DNA of 64,000 nt from Actinomycetospora endophytica (GCF_021026375.1 NZ_JAJNDB010000005.1:248001-312000); one strand, 5' to 3'. Shown: positions 33,793 to 42,668, counted from the stretch's first letter. A program made the numbers and translations. Notes: generated by a model from the sequence alone, not told the origin.

Positions 33793-35517
33793 GTGGTCGA
33801 GATGGTCGCCGCGGTCGTCGGCCTCGTGGTGGTGACGGCAGCGGTGCGGGCGGGTGCGCGGAAGACCGGGGTGCCGGACCCCGTCGCGCTGCTCGTCGTC
33901 GGGATCGGCGCGTCGTGGATCCCGGGCCTGCCGGACTACCGCATCGATCCCGAGCTCGTCCTCGTCGTGATGCTGCCGGTGCTGCTCTACTGCGCGGCGT
34001 TCGCGGCCTCGCTGCCGGCGTTCCGGATACACCTGCGCCCGATCCTGCTGCTCTCGGTCGGGCTGACGATCGTCTCGGCGCTCGCGGCCGGCGCGATCGC
34101 GGCCGCCGTCGTCCCCGGGTTGGGGCTGGCCGCCGGGGTGGCGCTCGGCGCGGTCGTCGCACCCCCCGACGCCGTCGCCGCGACGGCCATCGCCCGCAAC
34201 ATCCGACTGCCCCGCCGGGTGGTGGCGCTGCTCGAGGGCGAGAGCCTGTTCAACGACGCCGCCGCCCTGACCGTGCTCTCCGTCGCCGTGATCGCCGTCG
34301 ACACCGGGACCCTGTCGTTCCCGGCCGCCGCCGGGCGCTTCCTGCTGGTCAGCCTGGGTGGACTGGCGATCGGCGCGGTCGTGGCGCTCGCCGTGGGGTG
34401 GGTGCGCGCGCGGGTCCTGCACCCCTACACCGACGTCGTCGTCTTCCTCGTGACGCCGTTCCTGGCCTATCTGCCCGCCGACGCGGTCGGCGCGTCCGGC
34501 CTCGTCGCGGTCGTCGTCACCGGGCTCTACCTCGGACACCGCTCGACGACGATCATGGAACCGGCCGCTCGGGTCGTCACCGGATCGGTGCGCACCGCGG
34601 TGTCCTACCTGCTCGAGGGCATGGTCTTCCTGCTGGTGGGCTTGCAACTGCGCGAGGTGCTGACCGGGATCGGGGCGAACCCTCCCGGGGTGGTGATCGG
34701 CGCGACGGCGGCGGTGGTCGGAACGCTGCTCGTGGTGCGGTTCGCGTGGGTCGCGCTGACCGAGCAGGCGTTCGCCACGCTCCTGCGCCGCCGCCACGCC
34801 TCCTGGAGCGAGTCGACGCTCACCGCCTGGGCCGGCATGCGCGGCGCGGTGTCGCTGGCCGCGGTGCTCACCCTGCCGCTCGCGCTCCCCGACGGGCGCG
34901 CCTTCCCGCAGCGCGACCTCATCGTCTTCGTGACCTTCGTGGTCATCCTGGTGACCCTGCTCGGCCAGGGCCTCAGCCTGCCGACGCTCGCGCGGCACCT
35001 GCCCGGGGCGATCGGCGAGCAGGAACAGGACGCGCGCCAGGAGGCCCGCGCCCGCCGCGCCGCCGCCGACGCCGCGCTGGAGTGCCTCGAGCACATCGAC
35101 CACGACGAGCCCGGCCGCCACGAGGTCGTCGACCAGCTCCGACGACGGGCCCACAACCGCAGGCTCGCCGCCGACGAGGCCCTGCGCGCGGCCGGCGGCA
35201 CCGCGCAGGACCCGGTCAGCCCCGGCATCCTCGGCGCCGCCGAGTCCGACGGTGGGGGTTCCGACGACGCTTCCGCCGACGGGGTCGGAGCTCGGTCGGG
35301 GGCCGGAGCCCACTGCGAGCCCCCTCGACCCGACGTCGCGAACGCCGCCGCCGACGAGCCCGCGCGCGAGACGTACCGCCGGTACGGGCAGGCGATGCTC
35401 GTCGCCGAGCGCTCGCGGCTCCTGGCCCTCCGCGACGCGGGCAAGCTCAGCGAGGACGCGTTCGGGCGCATCCAGCGCGAGCTGGACCTCGAACAGGCCG
35501 CGCTCACCGTGCGCTGA
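33793..35517 (+). CDS. Na+/H+ antiporter (CPA1 family)
   Basis: A 574-aa membrane protein. About twelve hydrophobic segments cover the first 400 residues, including the transport-core motifs APPDAVAATAIARNI and LLEGESLFNDAAALTVLSV (ND of CPA1). The last 170 residues are soluble, with a charged helical region (EQEQDARQEARARRAAADAALECLEHIDHDEPGRHEVVDQL) and a terminal segment ending LSEDAFGRIQRELDLEQAAL. It exchanges Na+ or K+ for protons to control pH and ion balance. The GTG at 33793 is one of two nearby starts (ATG 33802). Confidence 0.92.
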   Translation: MVEMVAAVVGLVVVTAAVRAGARKTGVPDPVALLVVGIGASWIPGLPDYRIDPELVLVVMLPVLLYCAAFAASLPAFRIHLRPILLLSVGLTIVSALAAGAIAAAVVPGLGLAAGVALGAVVAPPDAVAATAIARNIRLPRRVVALLEGESLFNDAAALTVLSVAVIAVDTGTLSFPAAAGRFLLVSLGGLAIGAVVALAVGWVRARVLHPYTDVVVFLVTPFLAYLPADAVGASGLVAVVVTGLYLGHRSTTIMEPAARVVTGSVRTAVSYLLEGMVFLLVGLQLREVLTGIGANPPGVVIGATAAVVGTLLVVRFAWVALTEQAFATLLRRRHASWSESTLTAWAGMRGAVSLAAVLTLPLALPDGRAFPQRDLIVFVTFVVILVTLLGQGLSLPTLARHLPGAIGEQEQDARQEARARRAAADAALECLEHIDHDEPGRHEVVDQLRRRAHNRRLAADEALRAAGGTAQDPVSPGILGAAESDGGGSDDASADGVGARSGAGAHCEPPRPDVANAAADEPARETYRRYGQAMLVAERSRLLALRDAGKLSEDAFGRIQRELDLEQAALTVR

Positions 35518-35532
35518 ACTCTTCCCGCGCAA

Positions 35533-35551
35533 CCGAGTCACGGTGACTCGG
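35533..35551. promoter_or_regulatory. Palindrome CCGAGTCACGGTGACTCGG upstream of the M20 peptidase gene
   Basis: This is a perfect 19-bp palindrome (9-bp arms around a central G), 42 bp before the peptidase start and 15 bp after the antiporter stop. It matches the site at 33181-33199. It is either a common operator or a repeated element. Confidence 0.75.
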
Positions 35552-35593
35552 TCGCGCCGTCGTGCCAAGGGCGGCGGCCTAGGCTCGGAAACT

Positions 35594-36949
35594 ATGGCCC
35601 CGTCGACGACGCCCGAACCACCCGAGGACCTGCGCCGCGCCGTCGACGCCGTCCTGCCCGGAGCGCGGACCGACCTCGAGGCCCTCGTCCGCATCCCGAG
35701 CATCTGGGCCGACCCGGCCCACGCCGAGGACACCCGGCGCTGCGCCGACGCCGTCGCGACCCTCGCCCGCGCGGCCGGCGCGGCCGACGTGCAGATCCTG
35801 GCCGCCGAAGGCGGCGCCCCCGCCGTCGTCGCGCACTGGCCCGCCCCCGCCGGCGCGCCCACGGTCCTGCTCTACGCCCACCACGACGTCCAGCCCACCG
35901 GCGGCGACGACCTGTGGACCAGCCCGCCGTTCGAGCCGGACGAGCGCGACGGCCGCCTGCACGGCCGCGGCGCGGCCGACGACAAGGCCGGCGTCATGAC
36001 CCACCTCGCCGTGCTGCGGGCATTCGAGGGCCGCCCACCGGTCGGGGTCACGCTGTTCGTCGAGGGCGAGGAGGAGTCCGGCTCGCCGACGCTGTCCGCG
36101 CTGCTCGCCGAGCACCAGGACGCGCTGGCCGCCGACGTCATCGTCATCGCGGACGCCGCGAACCCCGCCGTCGACGTCCCCGCCGTCACCACCAGCCTGC
36201 GAGGGCTGGCGAACGTCGTCGTCGAGGTCGCGATGCTCGAGCGCGCGGTGCACTCCGGGATGTGGGGCGGCCCCGCGGGCGACGCGCTGACCGCCCTGTG
36301 CCGCCTGTTGGCGAGCCTGCACGACGACAAGGGTGAGGTCGCCGTGCCCGGGCTGGTCACGGCGTCGTCGGAGGCACCCGACACCGACGAGGACACCTTC
36401 CGCGGCGACGCCGGGCTGCTCGACGGCGTCGAACTGCTCGGGACCGGGACGATCACCGAGCGGCTCACGCACAGGCCGGCGATCGCGGTGCTCGGTATCG
36501 ATGCCCCCGCCGTCGACGGGGCGGCCAACATCCTGCTCCCGCGCGCCCGGGCGATGATCAGCACGCGGTTGGCCCCCGGGCAGGAGTCGGGCGCCGCCGT
36601 CGCGGCGATCACCGAGCACCTGCAACGGGCCGTGCCGTGGGGCGTGCACCTGGACGTGTCGCTGCACGCCTCCGGGGAGCCGTTCGCCCTCGACGCCGTC
36701 GGACCCGTCTACGACCGGGCTCGCGGGGCGCTGTCGTCGGCGTTCGGGAACGCGGCCGTCGAGGTCGGGATGGGCGGCACGGTCCCGTTCATCGCGGAGT
36801 TCGCGCGAACGTTCCCGGGGGCGTCGGTGCTGGTCACGGGCGTCGGCGACCCCGCGAGCCGCTGGCACGGCATCGACGAGAGCCTGCATCTGGGGATGTT
36901 CTCCCGCTGCGTGCTCGCCGAGGCGATGTTCCTGCGCTCGCTGGGGTGA
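35594..36949 (+). CDS. M20 family dipeptidase
   Basis: A 451-aa metallopeptidase of the M20 (CPG2/DapE-like) family. It shows the metal site YAHHDVQPTG (His), GRGAADDKAGVM (Asp), the general base and ligand EGEEESGSP, VIADAANPAV, and the dimerisation domain in the middle. These di-zinc enzymes cleave dipeptides or acylated amino acids. ATG 35594 has no clear Shine-Dalgarno sequence; a TAGGCT hexamer nine bases upstream suggests a short or absent leader. Confidence 0.92.
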   Translation: MAPSTTPEPPEDLRRAVDAVLPGARTDLEALVRIPSIWADPAHAEDTRRCADAVATLARAAGAADVQILAAEGGAPAVVAHWPAPAGAPTVLLYAHHDVQPTGGDDLWTSPPFEPDERDGRLHGRGAADDKAGVMTHLAVLRAFEGRPPVGVTLFVEGEEESGSPTLSALLAEHQDALAADVIVIADAANPAVDVPAVTTSLRGLANVVVEVAMLERAVHSGMWGGPAGDALTALCRLLASLHDDKGEVAVPGLVTASSEAPDTDEDTFRGDAGLLDGVELLGTGTITERLTHRPAIAVLGIDAPAVDGAANILLPRARAMISTRLAPGQESGAAVAAITEHLQRAVPWGVHLDVSLHASGEPFALDAVGPVYDRARGALSSAFGNAAVEVGMGGTVPFIAEFARTFPGASVLVTGVGDPASRWHGIDESLHLGMFSRCVLAEAMFLRSLG

Positions 36950-36958
36950 CGCCGGGCC

Positions 36959-37126
36959 TCAGTTCGGCGCGGTGCGCTGCCGGTACTGACGGATGATCGT
37001 CGGCGGGACCTCACCGCGCGCCGGGACCGGCAGCCCCTTCTCGCGCGCCCAGAGGCGGGCGGCTTCGGCGAGGCCGCGGTCGTGCTCGGTGGGCCGGGCG
37101 TGGGTGCTCGTCGTCTTCTCGCTCAT
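36959..37126 (-). CDS. Mini-Lsr2: Lsr2 C-terminal DNA-binding domain protein
   Basis: A 55-aa protein (MSEKTTSTHARPTEHD, then LAEAARLWAREKGLPVPARGEVPPTIIRQYRQR). The second part matches the Lsr2 C-terminal domain, in which a helix (REWA-x2-NG), an R-G-x-[IVP]P AT-hook-like turn and a last helix bind the minor groove of AT-rich DNA. The N-terminal oligomerisation domain of Lsr2 is absent. It may bind DNA without bridging it, perhaps competing with full-length Lsr2. It converges on the M20 gene with a 9-bp gap. Confidence 0.8.
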   Translation of the reverse strand: MSEKTTSTHARPTEHDRGLAEAARLWAREKGLPVPARGEVPPTIIRQYRQRTAPN

Positions 37127-37186
37127 GGCAGACCCTCAGACGTCGTTGTCGTGTGATCCACACCACAGACTACGCCTGACTCGGGG

Positions 37187-38629
37187 TCAGCGGCGTGCGG
37201 GTGGCACCGCGGCCTGGACGTCCTTCGGCAGCGGATCGGTCGCCGGCCGGGACCGCAGCTGGGTGTGCAGCAGGGAGACCCGGTAGTCCCGGTAGGTCGA
37301 GAGCGTGAACCAGATGTCCGGGCCGTCGTTCCAGCGCGGGGTGAGGTAGGGCGCGTAGCCCAGCGGGTGGTCGCGGGTGGTGGTCACGACCTGCGGGTCG
37401 CCCCACGGCCCCGTCGGGTTCGGCGAGGTGCGCAGCACGATCTGCCCCGTCGAGTCGACGAGGTACATCATCATCCAGGTCTTGTAGTACGTGTTGTACC
37501 GGACCGAGAGCTCGCCGACGGGACCCTTGATGACCGACGTCGCGGCCTGCTCGTCGGACGACCACTCGGTGCCCGTCCAGTACCGGTAGGCCGAGCGGTC
37601 GAGCAGCTTGTCCTGCGGGACGGCGGCCAGGGACACGTCGCCGTAGCGCCCGCCCGGGATGCCGTAGACGTACACGGTGTTGTCCCGCGGATCCGGGAAC
37701 GTCGTCGCGTAGGGGTTCTTCGGGTAGATCGTCGAGAGCGAGGCGGTCGGGAGGCGGGGGACGCCCGCGGCCCGGGGCGGGTCGGGCGCGTCGGGGTCGT
37801 CGGCGCCGCCGGGCCGCACGTACGCGACCTGGCCGAAGCGGGTGTCGGCCGGCCACTGCGCGTCCTGCGGCCGCGCCCAGGTCCGCCCGCCGTCGTCGGA
37901 GAACGCGACGCCCGCGTAGTTGAGCGGCCAGCGTCCCGGGTGCGCGAAGTCGGTGGCGACCGACATGTAGTGCAGGTAGATCCGCGAGCCCACGTCGATG
38001 CCGTAGGTCGGGATGACGGTCCACTCGTCACCGTTGACCTTGCGGGAGTGCAGCAGCTCCTTGGCGTGGTTCGGCGCGTCGGTGACCATCTGGTTGATCG
38101 AGAACCCGTCGCGCGGCGAGGCCTGCGGGTCGATCCAGCCGAACACGTTGCTGCGCCAGTCGGGGTGCGGCAGCTGGAAGAACCGTCCGGGCGACGGCGG
38201 CCCCCCGTAGGTGTCGCCGAAGACGATCGCGATGCGCCCGCCGACGTTGAACATGTGCCCGAGGTCCGCGCCGGCGACGCCGAACCGGGGCAGGGTGTCC
38301 CCGCCGGCCGCCTGCGGCCCGACGACGTCGGAGATCTGCTGCGTCCCGGACGGGTCCACCACCCACCGGAGCGCGACCGGTGGCGCCGGCGCGGGGTGCG
38401 GCGGGGCGACCAGGGGCGGCGGAGGATTGCCCGCCTCCGACTGCAGGACCGACACGACGCCGACCATGGTCACCACGGCCAGCGAGACGGCCACACCCGT
38501 CGCGGCCGGACCCGTTCCTCTGCCGAAACGACGCGTCCAGTTACGCCACCGGGCGTTTCTGCGACGATCAAGACGGTGCACCACGGCGCGGCATCGTAGG
38601 AAACAGCGCGGCACACCTGAAGGAGCCAC
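37187..38629 (-). CDS. DUF4185 domain protein, exported
   Basis: A 480-aa protein. A basic N terminus and one hydrophobic segment (TGVAVSLAVVTMVGVVSVL, about residues 45-63) form a signal anchor. The extracytoplasmic part begins with SGTQQISDVVGPQ and shows DUF4185 features, such as GADLGHMFNVGGRIAIVFGDTYG, VIPTYGIDVGSRIYLHYMSV, YVYGIPGGRYG and LGYAPYLTPRWNDGPDIWFTLS. It is a beta-propeller-like fold related to glycosidase-type proteins. GTG 38629 gives the longest frame; later GTG codons are possible starts. The function is unknown but a surface location is likely. Confidence 0.8.
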   Translation of the reverse strand: MAPSGVPRCFLRCRAVVHRLDRRRNARWRNWTRRFGRGTGPAATGVAVSLAVVTMVGVVSVLQSEAGNPPPPLVAPPHPAPAPPVALRWVVDPSGTQQISDVVGPQAAGGDTLPRFGVAGADLGHMFNVGGRIAIVFGDTYGGPPSPGRFFQLPHPDWRSNVFGWIDPQASPRDGFSINQMVTDAPNHAKELLHSRKVNGDEWTVIPTYGIDVGSRIYLHYMSVATDFAHPGRWPLNYAGVAFSDDGGRTWARPQDAQWPADTRFGQVAYVRPGGADDPDAPDPPRAAGVPRLPTASLSTIYPKNPYATTFPDPRDNTVYVYGIPGGRYGDVSLAAVPQDKLLDRSAYRYWTGTEWSSDEQAATSVIKGPVGELSVRYNTYYKTWMMMYLVDSTGQIVLRTSPNPTGPWGDPQVVTTTRDHPLGYAPYLTPRWNDGPDIWFTLSTYRDYRVSLLHTQLRSRPATDPLPKDVQAAVPPARR

Positions 38630-38922
38630 AACGACCCGAACGTGTGGGTCACACCACGGCGCCGACTCGTGACAAAACCGCAGGCCGGAGCACTGATCAC
38701 GTGCTGTGTGGGCGGTCGGGCGTGATCGAACCGATCATGGCCGGGAGCGTTCGGACAGGCGTCATGGAGATCGTCGTGTGGCCAGGTGCGCTCGCACGTT
38801 CGTGACGCTCGGTCACCATTTCTCGGCCGGTGGACTGACGCGGTGATGAACGGGACCGTGTTCTTGTCCGAAGGCCTCCCGCATGACCACGGAGGCCCGT
38901 TGATCATGGGCCTCGGGCGGTC

Positions 38923-40215
38923 TCAGCGCGCGTCCGATCCGGTCGGGTCGATGATCGCGAGCGCCGCGTCGTCGATCTCCACCACGTTCGTCGCCCGCGA
39001 CCACCGGACGCCCAGGTGCACGTACCGCCCGAGCAGCGCGTCGCCCCGCACCTGCCGCAGCACCAGCACCGCCCGGCGACCCTCGCCGTCGGTCAGCTGC
39101 AATCCCGCGACGCCCCAGCGGGTGCGGGCGACGCGGACGGCCACGAGGTCGTACAGGTCGACCCACGAGAACTCGTCCGCGGCCCAGTCCGCGCCGGCGG
39201 CGACGTAGCTCGCCGCCGCGACCCAGCCGATCGCCCCGACCACGACCACGGTGCCGATCCCGTACACCGCGGTGTCCAGCGGGTGGGCGACGAGCGCCTC
39301 GAGCCCGACCAGCGTCACCACCAGCGCCGCCGCGAGAACCAGGACGACCCCGAACGCCGCGAGACCCCGGACGTCGACGCCCGACCGGCCCCCGACCAGC
39401 GGCCCGCGCCCCGGCGGCGACGACTGCGGACGACGCGGCACCTGCACGACGGCGTCCGGCCCGGTCCAGGGCGCGGGCGGTGGGACCGGTCGGCAGGTCC
39501 AGGGGTCCGGCCGCGGGGGGAGCTCCGTCGTCGCCGGATCGTCTCGGCGGACCCGCGCGACGACGACCCGCCGCCGCTGCGCCGGCGCCCCGGCCGGCAG
39601 CGGGTCGTCGCCGACGACCGCCTCCGCCGCGCGGTCGACGCGCACCTGCTGGGTCGCCCGCGACCAGCGGAGCCCGAGATGGACGAGATCCCACATCAGG
39701 GGGTCGGCGCGCAGCTGGTGCACGGCGCACTCGACCCGTCGCCCGGACCCGTCGCGCAGGCGCAGCATCGGCACCGCGTAGGCGCCCCGCGAGCTCGTGA
39801 CCTCCGTCAGGTCGTACAGATCCACCCAGGTCGGCCCGTACTGCAGCCAGTCGGCGCCGACCGCCAGATAGCCCGTCGCGGTCGCGTACGCCCACCACCC
39901 GATGATCAGGACGAGGAACCCGAGCGCACCCCAGAACGCGGGCGGGACCGACTCCAGCCGGTCCAGCCCGACGACGAGCTGGGCGAACACCACGAGCGCG
40001 ACCAGTCCGCCACCGAGCAGGACCACCGCGTCGCGCGGCTCGCCCGACGTCCCGGCCAGGACCGGACCGCGGCCCGGCGGTGGGGGCTTCGGCCGCGTCG
40101 GCATGCGCCGCCCCGGCGGGGCCCTGCGCACCCCGGGCGCCGGCGGCGGGGTGGGCAGGCCCGTCGACGGGTCCGGACGAGGCGGCAGGCCCGCCACCGG
40201 TTCCCCGCGGGTCAT
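38923..40215 (-). CDS. Internally duplicated two-module membrane protein
   Basis: A 430-aa protein of two tandem modules. Each has a Pro-rich segment ending PPGRGPV/PPGRGPL, two hydrophobic helices, and a soluble part with matching landmarks: GYLAVGADWLQYGPTWVDLYDLTEV versus SYVAAGADWAADEFSWVDLYDLVAV, and LVHLGLRWSRATQQVRVDRAA versus YVHLGVRWSRATNVVEIDDAA. The module is not a family recognised here. The soluble part resembles PH-like domains in layout, but this is weak. It ends the SAV_915/EspC/WXG-like operon (10-bp gap, GAGGGG ribosome binding site). Confidence 0.75.
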   Translation of the reverse strand: MTRGEPVAGLPPRPDPSTGLPTPPPAPGVRRAPPGRRMPTRPKPPPPGRGPVLAGTSGEPRDAVVLLGGGLVALVVFAQLVVGLDRLESVPPAFWGALGFLVLIIGWWAYATATGYLAVGADWLQYGPTWVDLYDLTEVTSSRGAYAVPMLRLRDGSGRRVECAVHQLRADPLMWDLVHLGLRWSRATQQVRVDRAAEAVVGDDPLPAGAPAQRRRVVVARVRRDDPATTELPPRPDPWTCRPVPPPAPWTGPDAVVQVPRRPQSSPPGRGPLVGGRSGVDVRGLAAFGVVLVLAAALVVTLVGLEALVAHPLDTAVYGIGTVVVVGAIGWVAAASYVAAGADWAADEFSWVDLYDLVAVRVARTRWGVAGLQLTDGEGRRAVLVLRQVRGDALLGRYVHLGVRWSRATNVVEIDDAALAIIDPTGSDAR

Positions 40216-40225
40216 CGCCGCCCCC

Positions 40226-41425
40226 TCACGAGAACAGCCCCTTCGCGGTGCTCTCGATCGAGTCCCAGTTGGCGCCCACGCCGAAGGCCACCAGCGCGCC
40301 GACACCGACGGCGACGAGGGTCACGGGCAGCGCGGCGGCCGCCCCGGCGCCGAGGGCGGCGGCCGCGGCGGTCCCTGCCACCGTCGTCATCCAGCTGGCC
40401 CCGGCCCCGGCGGCGAGCGTCGCTCCCTGCTTGGCCACCGACGATCCGACGCTGCGACCGCCCGCGACGTCGGTGCCGACCCCCACGCCCGCGAACACGA
40501 GGCTGACGACCGGGACCCGGCTCAGCACCGGGCGCGCCGTGTCGAGCAGCCCGGACTCGGCGAACTGCCCGGGGTAGCGCCGCAGCCCGAGCGAGGTCTC
40601 GCTGCCGCCGAGCGTGGCCCGTCGCAGCGCGTCGGCGTTCGCCGCTCCGGCGCGCTGGGCGACCGAGAGATCGTCCCCGGCCTGCAGCGCCCCGCGCACC
40701 GCCTGCTCGAGCGGGACGCCGGGCGCGAGCATGAGGCCCATCAGCGCGGTGCGCTGGGCCGCGGCCCGGTCGGCGACCTCGGCCCACGTCCTCGCCGCCC
40801 CGTCGAGGGCACCGAGGGTCGAGGTGACGCTGGAGACCACGAGCGTGACGTTCTTCGCGACGGCGACCGCCTCGTTCGTCGGCGCCCGGATCCGGTCGGT
40901 GAGCTCGGTCTGGGCCTCGACGTAGCGGGTCCGCGCCTCGTCGGTGACCTGCCTCGCCCGGTCGAACGCCGCCTGCTGGGCCGTCGCGGCATCAGCGGCC
41001 TGCTGGTGAGCCGTGACTTGCTCGGGCGGCAGGAGGGTTCCCGACGGCGGGGTCGGCAGCGGCCCGGGTGCGACGGCCACCGGCTCGCCGATGAGCTCGC
41101 CGCTCACCGGGAGCCCGGCCGCGACGGCGTCGGCGCGCGCCCGGGCCATGGTCTCGAGGACGCCCTGCACCGAGGTCGCGAAGTCGTCGAGGGCCTGTCC
41201 ACCGATGCGCGCCTGCGCCGAGGTCGTGTCCCCCGCGGCGCCGATCCGCCCGGCCTGGTCGCGGAACGCCTCCCCGGCCTGTCCGCCCCAGCAGTCGAAG
41301 GACGCGTTCCGGGCCCCGACGACCTGGTCCGCCGCGCCCTCCCCCGCTCGCGAGACCCCGTCGAGCCACCGGGCGGTGGTGCGGCACGACGCCGGGTCGG
41401 CGTCGACGTGGGTGTCGATCGGCAT
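40226..41425 (-). CDS. WXG100/LXG-like type VII secretion candidate
   Basis: A 399-aa protein. The first 100 residues are helical with a WXG-type turn (ASFDCWGGQAGEAFRDQAG) between two amphipathic helices. A second long helical region (QQAAFDRARQVTDEARTRYVEAQTELTDRI) follows. The C-terminal 90 residues are Gly/Ala-rich and hydrophobic (VSLVFAGVGVGTDVAGG, LPVTLVAVGVGALVAFGVGANW). This layout is that of type VII secretion substrates with a WXG-like N-terminal domain. No toxin domain is recognised. The start is two bases after the stop of the preceding gene (TGAGATG). Confidence 0.75.
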   Translation of the reverse strand: MPIDTHVDADPASCRTTARWLDGVSRAGEGAADQVVGARNASFDCWGGQAGEAFRDQAGRIGAAGDTTSAQARIGGQALDDFATSVQGVLETMARARADAVAAGLPVSGELIGEPVAVAPGPLPTPPSGTLLPPEQVTAHQQAADAATAQQAAFDRARQVTDEARTRYVEAQTELTDRIRAPTNEAVAVAKNVTLVVSSVTSTLGALDGAARTWAEVADRAAAQRTALMGLMLAPGVPLEQAVRGALQAGDDLSVAQRAGAANADALRRATLGGSETSLGLRRYPGQFAESGLLDTARPVLSRVPVVSLVFAGVGVGTDVAGGRSVGSSVAKQGATLAAGAGASWMTTVAGTAAAAALGAGAAAALPVTLVAVGVGALVAFGVGANWDSIESTAKGLFS

Positions 41426-41426
41426 C

Positions 41427-41729
41427 TCAGCCCCCGGTGCCCGGCACGGGGACCGCCCCGATCCGCGACGCGGCATCCCCGTCGCCGCGCGCGTAGCCGG
41501 AGGTGGCCTCCCCGACCGCCTCCCCGCTGCGCTGCGCCGCCTCGGCGAACCGCGCGGCCGCCTGGGAGACCGCCTCCAGGTACGCCGCGACGGCCCCGGT
41601 CGCGGTGCCCGCGGCGGGCGTCCCTCCCCCACCACCGGCAGCGGCGCCGAGGCCCGCCGTCGCGCCCGTCATCCGCGCGCCGACCGCTGCCATCCCGGCC
41701 GGGTCGACGTCGAACCCCGGGCCGGTCAC
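41427..41729 (-). CDS. EspC-like small type VII secretion target
   Basis: A 100-aa protein. It begins with VTGPGFDVDPAGMAAVGARM, has a Gly-rich break, and continues with AAYLEAVSQAAARFAEAAQRSGEAVGEATSGYARGDGDAASRI. A helical hairpin of this size with the Y-x3-D-type tail YARGDGD is characteristic of EspC/DUF2580-like proteins secreted by type VII systems. GTG 41729 overlaps the stop of the SAV_915 gene (GTGA). No secretion ATPase lies in this window. Confidence 0.75.
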   Translation of the reverse strand: MTGPGFDVDPAGMAAVGARMTGATAGLGAAAGGGGGTPAAGTATGAVAAYLEAVSQAAARFAEAAQRSGEAVGEATSGYARGDGDAASRIGAVPVPGTGG

Positions 41730-42064
41730 GACGCCGGCCGCCGCACCTCGGGCGGCAACGGCAGGTCCGCCCCCACCACGTCCGCACCGCTCGCCGCGAG
41801 GAGCTCCTCGACCGCGGACGCCGGGAACACCCCGTAGGGCTGGGCCTCCCCGCAGCAGCGCACCAACGACGTCGCCGACCCGTACACCGGCAGCGCGAGC
41901 CGCCCGTCGGTCAGCGTCCGCAGCTCGAGCAGGGCCTCCGCGCCGGCGGGCACCTCGTGCACCGGCACGAACACGTACTCCCCCGAGGCGAGCCACGCCG
42001 GCTCGGGCGACGACGGCGGCGGGCCCCACGGCGGGGCGTCCTGCCCGGCGACGACGATCTGCAC
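41726..42064 (-). CDS. SAV_915 family protein
   Basis: A 112-aa protein. Landmarks are GEYVFVPVHEVPAGAEALLELRTLTDGRLALPVYGSATSLVRCCGEAQPYGVFPASAVEELL. The combination of LPVYGS and CCGEAQP is characteristic of the SAV_915 family, which recurs in front of WXG/EspC-like genes in actinomycetes. GTG 42064 has GGGAGG four bases upstream; the frame is open a little further but without support. It is the first gene of a four-gene coupled operon. The function is unknown. Confidence 0.8.
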   Translation of the reverse strand: MQIVVAGQDAPPWGPPPSSPEPAWLASGEYVFVPVHEVPAGAEALLELRTLTDGRLALPVYGSATSLVRCCGEAQPYGVFPASAVEELLAASGADVVGADLPLPPEVRRPAS

Positions 42065-42149
42065 CGCACCTCCCGACCCGGACACACCTGCCGTCGGGAA
42101 CGCTAACCGGATCACGACGACCGGTGGGGTCGTTTCCGGGATCCCCTGC

Positions 42150-42668
42150 TCAGGAGCTGATGCTCAGGTGGCTGCCCATCTTCGAGGTGCACCAGCCACC
42201 ACCCGACGTGGTGGTCGTGCAGGTCCAGGAGTACATCGTCCCGGCCGAGCCCTCGCCGTAGCCGGGAGTGGTGCCGGAGGAGAGCCACTGCGTCGCGACC
42301 GTCACCGCGTGATCGCAGGGGACGGTGCCGTTGACGATCGTGACCGAGTGGCCCGACGCCGTCGTCCCGCACGAGGAGCCACCCGTCGCCGTGCTGGGCG
42401 CGGTGACGGTCGCGACGAGGGGTGCCGGCGCGCTGCTCCCCGCGACGACGACCGGCGCCGCGGCCCGCGGGATGAGCATCAGGCCGACCAGGACGAGGGC
42501 ACCGATGACCAGGAGCGTGCCGCAGGCGAGCGCGACGTAGCGGAAGACAGTGGACTCCTGCGGCGGGGGCGCGGCCTGCAGGACGTAGGGCCCGTAGCCC
42601 ACCGGCCACTGCTGGTACGGGTCCGGCTGTCGCGGTGGACCCCACGACGGCGGCGCCGGCTGGTTCAT
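42150..42668 (-). CDS. Membrane-anchored protein with Cys-rich extracytoplasmic domain
   Basis: A 172-aa protein. A Pro/Gln/Tyr-rich cytoplasmic N terminus (PPSWGPPRQPDPYQQWPVGYGPYV) is followed by one helix (YVALACGTLLVIGALVLVGLMLI). The Thr/Ser-rich external domain has cysteines in SSCGTT, VPCDHA, SWTCTT and GGWCTS, which could form two disulphides. The layout is common among actinobacterial surface proteins with DUF4333-like domains; the match is not certain. GGGGGA six bases upstream supports ATG 42668. Confidence 0.7.
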   Translation of the reverse strand: MNQPAPPSWGPPRQPDPYQQWPVGYGPYVLQAAPPPQESTVFRYVALACGTLLVIGALVLVGLMLIPRAAAPVVVAGSSAPAPLVATVTAPSTATGGSSCGTTASGHSVTIVNGTVPCDHAVTVATQWLSSGTTPGYGEGSAGTMYSWTCTTTTSGGGWCTSKMGSHLSISS

